Under the pieces are notes generated by a model. The model had not been told where the DNA came from, did not search any database, and saw only the letters and a list, made by a program, of their open reading frames with translations. Shown piece after piece: positions 43,721 to 53,885 of a DNA stretch of 64,000 nucleotides (its first letter is position 1; each line of letters opens with the position of its first letter). A program made the translations under genes and the position numbers. This DNA is from Ryuthela nishihirai (lineage: Eukaryota > Arthropoda > Arachnida > Araneae > Heptathelidae), in contig JAWZYU010000010.1 of the NCBI GenBank assembly GCA_038380435.1, positions 47,340,135 through 47,404,134 of the forward strand, written 5' to 3'.

Positions 43721-45680
43721 TTAATACCGAAGCTCTGAAAGACCCAGTTATAACTAAAGTATACCATGATAGGTTCCCTAGTCATTATGACAGTCATGGT
43801 TTGCTTACTACTGAAGTTGAAGGAGAATGGGACCATTTTAAACAGGCTTTTCAGGAAACTAACAGTACTCTTTTAGGGAAAAAGGAGCAGAGGAGACAGA
43901 ATTATTTGAGTGATAAGGCACTTGAGCTTATTTCAGAAAGAAAGAACTGCAGGAATGGCCTTAATCAATATCCTACTGGTCCTAATAAAAAGCATTACAG
44001 AGAACTTAATAAACGTGTAAAGGATCAGTTAGCTGCTGATAAGAATCTTTGGCTTGATGGTTTGGCTGACAAAGCCGAGGAAGCAGTTAGACAGCACAAC
44101 AGCAGAGAGCTGTACCAGATAGTTAATGTTTTGTGTGGTAGAAAACGGACAGGCATTAACTTAAGAAGTATTGTTCTAAGGTTAAAAACTTTACCTTTAA
44201 TTCTGACCATGATAGGTTACTTAGTTATAACCGTCATGGTTTGCTTACTACTGAAGTTGAGGAAGAATGGGGTCATTTTAAACACGTTTTTTGGAAACTA
44301 ACAGTATTCTTTTAGGAAAAAAGGAGCAGAGGAGACAGAATTATTTGAGTGATAAGGCACTTGAGCTTATTTCAGAAAGAAGGAACTGTAGGAATGTCCT
44401 TAATCAATACCCTACTAGTCCTAATAGAAAGGATTACAGAGCGCTTAATAAATGTGTAAAGGATCAGTTAGCTACTGATAAGAATCTTTGGCTTGATGGC
44501 TTGGCTGACAAAGCCTAGGTAGCAGTTAGACAGCAAAACAGCAGAGAGCTGTACCAGATAGTTAATGTTTTATGTGGTAGAAAACGAACAGGTATACAGG
44601 AATTGAAGGATACACAAGGTAAGGTTATAGAACGGGAGGATTCTGTCATGGCTAGGTGGGCTGAGCATTTTAGTGATGTTCTAAACCATGTGTTTAGTTC
44701 TACTCCCATTGTTTCTAATGATGATAGATGCATTGGTGGCTTTAATGTTGGCCCTATAACACAATCTGAAGTTATTTTAGCTATTTCTAAACTTAAACTT
44801 CATAAATTCCCAGGGGTAGATGAAGATACTACAGAAATGCTTAGAGCTGGGAATGTTTCGGTTACTGCTTGGATGACTGAAATTTTGAATATCTTTTATG
44901 ATAAAGGCTTGGTTCTTAAAGATTTTACCAGAGCTATTATTATTCCTAATTTCAAAAAAGGTGATCGCAATTCTTGCGATAACCATAGGGGTATCAGCCT
45001 ACTCTCTGTTCCAGGGAAAGTTCTTTGCATGATTGTGCTTAATAGAATTAAAAATGTGGTAGACAGGCAATCGTGTGATGAGCAATGTGGATTCAGAAGT
45101 GGTAGGGGATGTGTAGATCAGATATTTTCACTTAGGGAGATTCTTGACAAATGTGTAGAGTTTCAGAATCCTTTGGTTGCTAGCTTTGTTGATTTTAAAA
45201 AGGCTTTTGACTCTGTTGATCGTCATAATTTGTGGTTGATTGTGAGGTAGTATGGTATACCAGACAAATTAGTTAACGTAATGCAAGCTCTATATAATAA
45301 CACTGAGTCGTGTGTAAGAGTTCGTAAGGCTTGTAGCAATTGGTTTAGCATTGTTTCTGGTGTTTGACAAGGATGCATTTTTGTCTCCTTTTCTGTTTAG
45401 TTTGGTTATTAATTATGCTATGCGAAATTCACTGCAAGAGAAAGATTTTGGTCTCAAATGGCCTGAAGATACGAAAATCTCTGATTTAGGTTATGCTGAT
45501 GATTTAGCCCTTTTGGCAAATGACGTTGATGAGATGAACTCTTTCATTCGAGCTGTTGATGAGACTGGTAGTAGAGTAGGTTTGGTTATAAACAGAGAGA
45601 AAACTAAAGTGATGAAAATTGGTCAGGCAGGCTGTGATTCAGGTAATCTGAATAGTTGCAGTCTTGAGTAGATGCATAGT
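43721..45680 (+). pseudogene. Reverse transcriptase domain, LINE copy 2
   Basis: The connector region is present twice (43795-44150 and 44235-44590). RT blocks follow: FKKGDRNSCDNHRGISLLSV, QCGFRSGRGCVDQIFSLREI, SFVDFKKAFDSVDRH and an intact YADD at 45492-45503. Lesions are an in-frame TAG at 44516-44518 (in the second connector copy only; the first has GAG at 44077-44079), TAG at 45248-45250, TGA at 45365-45367 in the GVRQGC block, and one extra T just after it. The last three also occur in copy 1. Confidence 0.87.
44158..44565 (+). repeat. Patch nearly identical to LINE copy 1
   Basis: About 400 bp match 17629-18034 with roughly two differences by eye, whereas the following 190 bp of the two LINE copies differ at about 10 percent of sites. 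The patch repeats connector sequence already present just upstream in copy 2. Confidence 0.85.
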
Positions 45681-46262
45681 TTAATTATCTTGGGAGCTAT
45701 ATAACAGATACTGCTGATGTGCGACATGAGATTAAGAGACGGATAGGGATTGCTACCGGGATGTTTAAGAATCTCTGGAGAGTGTGGAGAAATAAGCGTA
45801 TACGCCTAAAGACTAAATTAAAATGTATAATAGTTTGGTTCTTTCTAGGGTTAGTTATGGTAGTGAAATTTGGATAATAACAGGATACTAGATGCTTACG
45901 CAGTATCTTGCGTATTAGGTGGTTAAACTTTGTAAGTAATGATGTGGTTAGGCAAAGGAATCGACAACCTCCTTTAAGCAGCATATTGTGCAGAGAGAAT
46001 CTGTTAGTTTGACCATGTTGCATGTATGGATAATTGTAGATTAGCGAATAGGTTTATGAACAGTGTGCCTAAAGGCTTCAGAAAGAGAGGGAGACCTAGG
46101 ATGCGGTGGGCAGACAATGTCAAACAGGACATTATTAGAATTGGTGTGCAGTGGCCTGATGCAGCAGATATAGCTCGGGACAGACTTGCTTGGGGAACTA
46201 AATTGCTCGGTCTGGTTGGACCTCCGTAGCCCATAGCTACTTGAGGATGATGATGATGATGA

Positions 46263-46475
46263 TGAGATGGCTGATATGCATCTAGCTTATGGGGCTGTCA
46301 ATGGAAACGGAGGAGCTGCTGTGAGGTTCTACCGACAGCGCTACCCAAACAGCGTTTTCTAGCACCGAAGGGTTACGTCAGCGGACATACATTCATAGAC
46401 GAAAAAGGTTTGTCTTGGTGTTCCCTATCTCCCATTAACATTTTTACAGATATTTTTGAAACACCCTGTATATTA
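46263..46475 (+). mobile_element. Right part of the DUF4817-type DNA element
   Basis: An ATG at 46267 opens MADMHLAYGAVNGNGGAAVR then FYRQRYPNSVF and a stop. This is the helix-turn-helix pattern of DUF4817 and is clearly related to the remnant at 22378. The right inverted repeat follows, ending CACCCTGTAT. The frame runs out into the inverted repeat, so the rest of the transposase was deleted, as in the 22131 element. Confidence 0.72.
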
Positions 46476-46697
46476 AAAACCCGTACAACGCCGGACTGTT
46501 TCCCTAGTTCAAAATATAGTAAATATAAATATACATTTCATGTAATTGGAAACGTTTTGAACAAACTTTTCATTTCGAAATGTGATTATTTTTGGCACTC
46601 TATTACAGTGATAGCGGGTGTCAAAAAGTTTTAGTGGGACACTTTGGCTAGCGCAAGGAATAGTCCGGATGTAGAAAACAGGAAAGAAGATGCCTGA

Positions 46698-46952
46698 TAC
46701 GAGGCCCAAGTCTAGCAAAAAAATAGTTCTGGTGGAAGGGGGAGGAGAAGTGATCCGAGTGAAATAAGACATTAATATCGACCCGAAATGCCATTTCGGT
46801 GTAAAAGTTTTCTCTCTGTTTTCCTGATCTAAAATATTTCTTGAAAAAAAAAATACATGTCATAGATAGGTAATTTTTTTTTCACTTCCTTTCCAGTTAT
46901 GAGAATTTTCAAAAGCGGGGAGGCTCCTTCCCCCAGAAAACGGGCCTGCCTG
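46698..46952 (+). mobile_element. MITE-C-related copy
   Basis: Left end CGAGGCCCAAGTCTAGCAAA, one unit of GAGAAGTGATCCGAGTGAAA, then GACCCGAAATGCCATTTCGG, TTTTCTCTCTGTTTTCCTGA, and right end CCCCCAGAAAACGGGCCTGC. The repeat unit present once here is expanded in the copy at 57358. Confidence 0.65.
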
Positions 46953-47224
46953 ATATTGAATTGAACTGTAAAGGACCGGAACGAAGTTACGTAACGTAAA
47001 TATTCTTTTTTTTTTCAGCTATTCTCCCAATGAATTATTTACCAAAAATGTTTCGAGGAAAAAGCAAAGTGAAAATAGGATTATGGTTGTTTGCGGTTCG
47101 ATAAAGTATCTTGCTCTTCCCTATAATATTTCTCTTTCTATATATATATATGCGTTTACTCTTCATTCTATTGGCATTTTAAAAAACTCTTCTTACTAGA
47201 TAAAAAGTGCAATATATATATATA

Positions 47225-48622
47225 GACTTCTAGCCATTAAAAGTGCAACATCCGGAAGAACTGATCAGATTGTCCCGAAATATGCAAAATGGGTAGCCCA
47301 TGGGAGAACATGTAAATGATTCAAAGCGCAGCACATGCACACATCGTATGTGACAGTAACGCCCCCTGGAAGTGGTATAAGAGGAGATTACAAAGATCCG
47401 GTGTAAAGCACTGGAATTGTGTTTGCTCGCAGTTCTTACGTACTAAAGGATCAAGTATGCCCCGTCGAAGAACACGGCATCCATACGACCAGGTTTCCGA
47501 CTTTGATCGAGGGAGAATTGTGGGATTACGAGAAGGCGGATTATCGTAACGAGACATCAGTGCTCGTGTTGGACGGAATGCTGTCACAGTGATGAGAATG
47601 GCGTCAGTGGGCAGAGGAGAAATGAACTCACTGACGTGAGGGATCTCAATGGCCCTACCACTCAAACGAACGAGAGGACAGACATCTCATGAGCATGGCT
47701 TTGAATGATGTTACAGCCACATCAAACACCTTAGCTCAACAGTTAGGGTGTGTTGCGCATCAACCAGTGTCCGCACGTATTGTTAGACGTTGTCTGTAGC
47801 ATCGGGACATATTTACTAGGCGGCCATTGCTTCGTCTACCATTCACTCTACAACACAGGCGTATGCGACTGCAAATGGTGCCAAGAACGTCGCACATGGA
47901 TGTACAAATGGCATCGCATCGTCTTTTCAGACGAATCCCTCTTAAGTACGCAGCACCATGATGGACGAATCCGTATCTGGTGGTACTGCGGCCACAGACT
48001 CAGTGAGACATGCATGATGCAGCACCAGACAGATCCAGCCCCAGGTGTTATGGTATGGGGTGCCATTGGACTCCACTCACGCATGCGCCCTGTAAGCATT
48101 ACCGGTACTTTGAACAGCCAGCGTTACATCACTGAGGTGTTGGAGCCTGTGGTCGTACCTTATCTTCAGGGGCTCTCTGGTGCCATTTGCCAACAGGATA
48201 ATGCCCAACCACATGTGTAATGCATCGTCCAACAATTCCTGGATAGTCACCATATGGCACTTCTGCCTTGGCCTGCACGTTCACCGGATCTATCCCCAAT
48301 TGAACATGTCTGGTCCATGATTTCACGACGACTAGCACACCGGACACCAGCAACTGCTACAAGAGATGAACTTTGGCTACGTATCGAAACTGCATGGACT
48401 GATATTACCGAAACACACATCCGACGTCTTATCCTCTCAATGTCGGACAGTGTAGCAGCGGTTATTGCCACTCATGGTGACTACACTAGATACTGATTTC
48501 TCTGTATTCCACAAGTCTAACCGAGTTATATTTGTAATCATTTGATTCTTGTAACATAAGCTATGTATTCACTAAATATGGCTTTGTCTTTCCTGTTGTT
48601 GCACTTTTAAGCGCCAGCAGTG
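47225..48622 (+). mobile_element. Tc1-like DNA transposon
   Basis: 1398 bp flanked by TA on each side. Its ends are inverted repeats: GACTTCTAGCCATTAAAAGT at the left against CACTGCTGGCGCTTAAAAGT at the right, matching at about 20 of 25 positions. It encloses one broken transposase gene. Confidence 0.9.
47457..48496 (+). pseudogene. Tc1-like transposase, DD34E, broken
   Basis: Starts MPRRRTRHPYDQVSDFDRGR, the usual N-terminal helix-turn-helix of Tc1-like transposases. A stop at 47547-47549 and a frameshift follow. The catalytic core is in a second frame: HRIVFSDESL (first Asp), GAICQQDNAQPH (second Asp) and SPDLSPIEHVW (Glu), with exactly 34 residues between the second Asp and the Glu when the in-frame TAA at 48218-48220 is counted as one position. 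The protein ends THGDYTRY. Length and order fit a family member of about 340 residues. Confidence 0.92.
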
Positions 48623-48759
48623 TATATAAGTTTACTATTTTTTTCGCCACCTCTCTGATTATAAATTTGTATTTATTATTTTATACTGAATTACTCACCG
48701 TAAATTATACAATTGGCATGAAAGCTTTTGATACTATACTCTCAACTTTTGTCTCAGAT

Positions 48760-49430
48760 GGCAGATAAATGTACAAGGGATCATCTTCAGATTTATTTCT
48801 GGAATTGCCCCGGAATTCTTAGTGATCTGTCTGAGTTCTGTTCATTTTTGACAGACGCATCTGCGTGCCTCAGATGTCTTTAAAATGCCTAACTATGAGG
48901 TCAATCGTACAGACCGTTTGCATAACAGTGGAGGAGGTACAGCTGCTATGATCAAGCGGTCAATTCACCATCATCTTTTAACTACTTTAGATCTCATAAG
49001 TCTTGAAGCCACAGTCGTGGCTATTTCAGATCCCAACATAGGAACTGTACACCTAGCTGCTGCATATAAGCCACCAAATGCTACGCTTATGAATGATGAT
49101 CTGAACTCCATTTTGACTTCAATCTCCCTACAATGCTTCCAGGTGACCTTAATGTCAAAAATACTGCTTGGCATTCAAGGGCCTGCAACAAAAATGGAGG
49201 TATTTTACTCCAATATACTACTAACAAGGGATTCATTGTCGACGATCCCTGTGAGCCGACGTTTTACCCCTTCAATACTATGCATAAACCTGATGTCCTT
49301 CATTTGGGAATTTTTGGCAACTTCTTGCCAAACTATGATATTAGTGTCGTCAACAAACTCAACTCTGATCATTTGAGTCTGTCTGACTTTACGCATTTCC
49401 ACGTCTCTTGTGACTCGTTCATTTAGTCGG
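48760..49430 (+). pseudogene. Jockey-type endonuclease remnant
   Basis: QIYFWNCPGILSDLSEF opens the domain. The middle reads GGGTAAMIKRSIHHHLLTTL and AAAYKPPNATLMNDDLNSIL, and the C-terminal half, in another frame, reads GDLNVKNTAWHSRACNKNGG, DDPCEPTFYPFNTMHKPDVL and VNKLNSDHLSL. The GD-N-H and SDH catalytic phrases of the APE fold are visible. At least two frameshifts are needed. Confidence 0.8.
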
Positions 49431-49546
49431 ACTGACTGGCAATTTTTTAAGGTTCTTGTAAACAGCAAGATTCTTGGAACCTTCCAACTTTCTAATGGTA
49501 GATCCATTAATAATGCCATAAATGACTTTACAACCCTATTGCTAAC

Positions 49547-51394
49547 TTGGATTTTACACCAAAGCGAGATGTTTATGTCCTGCCATCGCAAGAGAGATCG
49601 TGCCACATTAAGGAGAAAAACAAGGTAAGATATGCATGGCAGAAACATGGATTTACATCTGATAAGAGGCTTTACAACTCTTTAAAACTTAAGGTCAAAT
49701 CCAGCCTCAAAGCTTTTAGAAGTGAACAATGGAATAAGAAAGTTGAATCATTGTCTAGAACCGATAATTCCATTTGGAAGATGACCAAAGCTTTAAGGAA
49801 ACCATTTACCAGTTTCCCACCTAGACATGGAGAAACTGGTTTAAATTTCAGTGATGAAGATAAATCCGAGTCTTTTGCGAATGCCCTCGAATTGCAATTC
49901 CGTGAGAACTTTGATATCTCTGACCATCATAACTGTGGATTGGTGAGGGAATCTCTTCTCCATTTCGATCAGGTGTATCGGACCACGGTGAATTTTACAT
50001 CGCCGCTGGAAATTAAGCTGGCAATCAAATGCTTAAAATTGAATAAAGCCTCGGGTCAAGATAAAATATCGAACAGGATGCTCAAGCATCTTCCAAAGAA
50101 AGCTATTGTGCATCTCTGTTCGATATTTAATGATTTACTTGGAAATCTTATATTTCCTGATGTCTGGAAAAATGCTATCGTGAAGCTTTTACATAAACCA
50201 GGCAAGGACTCCGCTATTCCATCCAGCTGCCATCCTATCAGCTTGCTATTACAATTAGTAAGCTTTTTGAAAAGATTTTGCTCAATCGTATTGACGACTT
50301 TTTTGGCTGCCACCCTATTCTGCCTGAGATCCAGTTTGGTTTCAGGCGGAATCGATCTACCGAACACCAAATCCTTAGGGTGGTGGAGAAAGTCGCCTAA
50401 TCCCTTAACAAAAAGGAGTCCGTTGCAGCTGTCTTCCTGGACGTGGCCAAAGCCTTTGACCGTGTCTGGTTGGACGGCCTTTTACACAAGCTTATATAAG
50501 CCGAAGTGCCATCTGGACTCATCTGTTTGATCCAATCATATCTATCCAATAGGACATTTCAAGTCCAAATTAAATCTGCCATGTCTACAAAAAGAGTCAT
50601 CTCTGCAGGTGTGCCTCAGGGCTCCCTTTTGGGTCCTACATTCTTCTCTTTACACTTATACGATTTACCTTCCTTTGATCATATTCATCTTGCACTTTAC
50701 GCAGCTGACCTTATCTTACTATCTCCCTCCCTCGGTCCTGCTATCTCTGTGAAGAGGCTGTAGCATAGCTTGACCGTGCTGGGCACATGGTACGAAAAAT
50801 TGAAGATAAAGATTAACTCTGACAAGAGTTCTGCCATATTTTTTACTGGAAAGCGTATTATGAATCCCACTTGCCTCCATTTACAAGATATTCCCATTGA
50901 CTGGAGTGATTCAGTCAAATATCTTGGGGTTGTTATACATAAGAGGTTAAAGTGGGACTATCACTTAAATAATATAATCTCCAAAGTCAATTCATTGAGG
51001 GGCCAGCTAGGCCCACTCCTTAGGAGAAATTCCATTTTAATGATTGATCATAAGCTTTTACTCTATGATAATAATCATCAGACCGGTGATTCTCTATGCT
51101 TCACCCATATGGGCGGATACTACACCTACCAATATTCGTAAGATTCAGGTCTTACAGATTTTGAGAACTGCGGTCGATGTCCCCTGGTTTGTCACTAACA
51201 GACAACTCCATAAAGACCTGGGCATCGACCATATATATACACAAATAAAACGCACCTCAAAAAGATTATTTGAGGCTGTAAGCAATAATCCCAATGAGAT
51301 TATTTCTTCTCTGATTCTTTACGATCATACTGTTTTGAACAAGTACAAGAGGCCTAAAACGGTAGCATTCTCTGAGGAGACCTACCCGTTTTAG
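49547..51394 (+). pseudogene. Jockey-type reverse transcriptase remnant
   Basis: Blocks in order: LNKASGQDKISNRMLKHLPK, WKNAIVKLLHKPGKDSAIPS, a frameshift, FGFRRN-type block, VFLDVAKAFDRVW, then GVPQGSLLGPTFFSLHLYDL and the active-site block reading YAAD (LALYAADLILLS) instead of YADD. It continues with VKYLGVVIHKRLKWDYHLNN and VILYASPIWADTTPTNIRKI. Loss of the second-position Asp in the YADD box would abolish polymerisation even without the frameshifts. Confidence 0.85.
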
Positions 51395-51540
51395 GTTTTA
51401 ACAATTTTACTGCTTTTTTTTAGCTTTTCTTATGTATGCCCTTAGGGTCCCACCTAAGGGTGGTTTACTTATATATTTTGTTCTTACTCAAGCCAAATAG
51501 GCATATCTTTCTGATGGAAATGGTAGGGGTAAAATTATTA

Positions 51541-52310
51541 CCCGGTACATCGAATATGATTATACGATCTACGACCGTTAATTATCGCTTGAACAGTTAA
51601 ATTTTTTTGGTTTATTCCATCCAGTGTTAGAAACTGCTGTATTCTTCGGGTACATCGCCTTTTTATTTCAAATGAAAAAGCATCTAAAACAGAACTAGAC
51701 TTGTACGAGATATTAAACAATGATCTGATTTGAAATCGCAAGATATTGAAGTGAGGTATATTATGCTTACTGCTTTTGCCAAATGACGTGATTGGCTTCT
51801 ATATAAACTAAATGTTTTTTAAGCCGATCACTCCATTTCCCAAAAATAGTAATGCGCAGTACAGTAGTAAAGAATATTCATATGCATTTTTCGTTTTATA
51901 ACTAACGTTTTATAAACCGAAGAAGTAATGGAGAGTGAAGGCTATCTAAATGCGAATGTATTTTACCTCTTCCTCTCGTTTGCTCCATCATCCCTTAGAA
52001 AAAATATAACATTTAAACCTGTTTGAATCCTTACATAGATATATGTGCAACATATGCTTCAATAGGAAAACAGAAATGACCGACTAAAAAAAGAATGATT
52101 TTATATTTTATAAGCTTCTAATACATTTTACTTCAGATATATTATCTAAATAGACGATGGAATTTATTCTACGGTACCATTTAAGTGCGAAAAAATCATG
52201 ATATTATAAGTAAAACATTTGCGTGATAGCAAATAAAAAATTAGATGAAAGCACAACTGGTACGACACCCATTACCAACATTAGAAATTAAACTACATTA
52301 GAACAACATT
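51541..52310. other. No gene seen
   Basis: AT-rich, no recognised repeat or coding signal. Confidence 0.5.
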
Positions 52311-52354
52311 AGAATTTATAACTAGTGCGATCGCATCGCACTAGTATAAATTCT
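52311..52354. repeat. Hairpin with CGATCGC centre
   Basis: AGAATTTATAACTAGTGCGA on the left pairs with TCGCACTAGTATAAATTCT on the right with one extra base. The arms are about 20 bp with almost no loop. Confidence 0.75.
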
Positions 52355-52390
52355 CATTAGCAGCTTTACATCATACTAAAACATTTTTTT

Positions 52391-52660
52391 GGTTGTTTCA
52401 CTTCTGAGTGGCACTTTTTTGTACACAATGGGTTAAATGGCTAGGTCACAAGGACCAAGAAGGTTCAGAGAAAGCTGTGGGAGGAGACTCATTGGAATAG
52501 ATATTGGGAGACAGATGATAGCCTCCCGTCGAAGCCATCAGCATGTTCTTTAACCTGAACAGGGTAGAATGCTCTCAGGAACACGGGGCCACGGCTTGAC
52601 GTCTCATCAGCCGGACGGTGGATTTCACGGCCCATTTCCACGCGAAAAAGAATTCATTCC
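52391..52660 (-). repeat. SINE-A, tail and body, head missing
   Basis: GGTTGTTTCACTTCTGAGTG, GGGAGACAGATGATAGCCTC and GGGGCCACGGCTTGACGTCT are in SINE-A order. It stops at about GGACGGTGG, where a mariner remnant begins. Confidence 0.82.
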
Positions 52661-53575
52661 GATTTATCACAAGTACATGGGTATCATGCATGTTCATATG
52701 ACACTGTTACGGGATGTATGAGCAAATTCAGAGAACAACGGCTAAGCTGCGAAAACCTCCCATGTGCAGCAAGACTGAAGGAGGCAGTGAACGAGAGAAC
52801 CATCACTGCTATTGGTGAACTCATTAAGGAAAACCCACACACCGACGTTCAGGTAACATGTTTAAATGTCAGCGTATCGATTGGCAGTGTGTAAACAATT
52901 ATTCATCAACATTTAAAGTTCCGAAATATCTGTGTCAAATGGGTACTCTACAAAGTGACAGAACAGCAAAAAAGGACTAGAGTGGACTCGTGCAAGCAGA
53001 TGCTGGCAATGCTTGAATCTAGTGACCCCAAACAGTTAGCAGTCACAGGCAATTTGACCTGGTTCTATTACTATACAACTCCGAGAGAGATCGACAACTA
53101 TGTTTGGGTTGCAGAAGATGAACCGCATCCCCAAACCCTCCAACAAAACTTCCGCTCAAGGAAGAATTTTTTTTCAATTCCCAAGGAGTGGTAGCCATGG
53201 ATAATATATAATTTAAATGGCCAATACTACACAACATTGTTTTGCCCAAAATGATTAAAGAGATGAAGGAGCAGCGTCCAACAACAGACTTGCCAAGAGT
53301 TCTCCTTTTTTCATGACAATGCCAGTGCTCGCAAAACCCGGCCCATCTGGAGCAGGAAAAATCAAACAGCTACCCCACCCTATATATTCACCCGATCTCG
53401 TACCATATGATTTTTGATTGTTTCCAAAAAGTAAAAAGAAACTTGATGGGAAGCTTTTTTCAAGGGTGCAAGTCCTTGCAAAATGCGTTCATTCAAAGTT
53501 GCAGAGTATCTGCAACTTTGAATAGATGCTGGAGGGGAGTAGTTTGAAGGACAGTAAAAGATTTGTTAAGGTAAG
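52661..53575 (+). pseudogene. mariner-type transposase, heavily decayed
   Basis: Fragments in several frames: ENHHCYW-like helix region, WFYYYTTPREIDNYVWVAED (the block around the first catalytic Asp, with EDEPHPQT following), SRKNFFSIPKEW, and near the end FHDNASA-like and YSPDL-like sequence, the surroundings of the second and third catalytic residues. Many stops and shifts. The domain order is that of mariner/SETMAR-type transposases of about 345 residues. Confidence 0.72.
53491..53523. repeat. Perfect 15-bp-arm hairpin in the mariner remnant
   Basis: ATTCAAAGTTGCAGA, a 3-nt loop GTA, and the exact complement TCTGCAACTTTGAAT. Confidence 0.85.
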
Positions 53576-53649
53576 TGCAATGATTTTTATTTTGCAAATG
53601 CATATCGAGAACATTTTAAACGCTACTCTACTATTAGATCCAAATCTAG

Positions 53650-53885
53650 AAAAAAAAATCAATTAGGGGGGAAGGTAAGAAACGTAATTGAGGCGGGCAA
53701 AATGTAAAAGGTGGGCGGGGCAAGAGACTCGAAGGAAGACGTACATTTCCCCTTCTTTTTACAGGTCTTTAAAATTTTTCTTGAAAAAGCAGAAAATATA
53801 AATAAATTTAATAATATTTTGCCTCTCTTAATCTTACTAACATTCTGAAGTTATTCTTCGTGTGTTTATATTTGATGGGGCAGTG
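53650..53885 (+). mobile_element. MITE-C, degenerate
   Basis: CAATTAGGGGGGAAGGTAAG, GGGGCAAGAGACTCGAAGGA, TTTTTACAGGTCTTTAAAAT, TTGCCTCTCTTAATCTTACT and AACATTCTGAAG follow the family order. Both ends are poor. Confidence 0.6.

Larger units (their letters stand above)
42398..46262 (+). mobile_element. RTE-like LINE, copy 2 (chimeric, defective)
   Basis: Same family as 16409-19785: shared 5' region (TACCCTGCTGAGGAGTGGTC), endonuclease, reverse transcriptase and a (GAT)n tail at about 46238-46262. It is about 490 bp longer than copy 1 because of a 91-bp insertion at 43031-43121 and a duplicated segment starting near 44158. It lies inside a DUF4817-type DNA element. Confidence 0.88.
48640..51540 (+). 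mobile_element. Jockey-like LINE, defective
   Basis: Follows the Tc1 element directly. It contains an endonuclease, a reverse transcriptase and a probable 3' region with an 8-bp inverted repeat (CCCTTAGG / CCTAAGGG, about 51438-51459). The 5' end is uncertain. The ORF structure is broken in many places. Confidence 0.8.
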
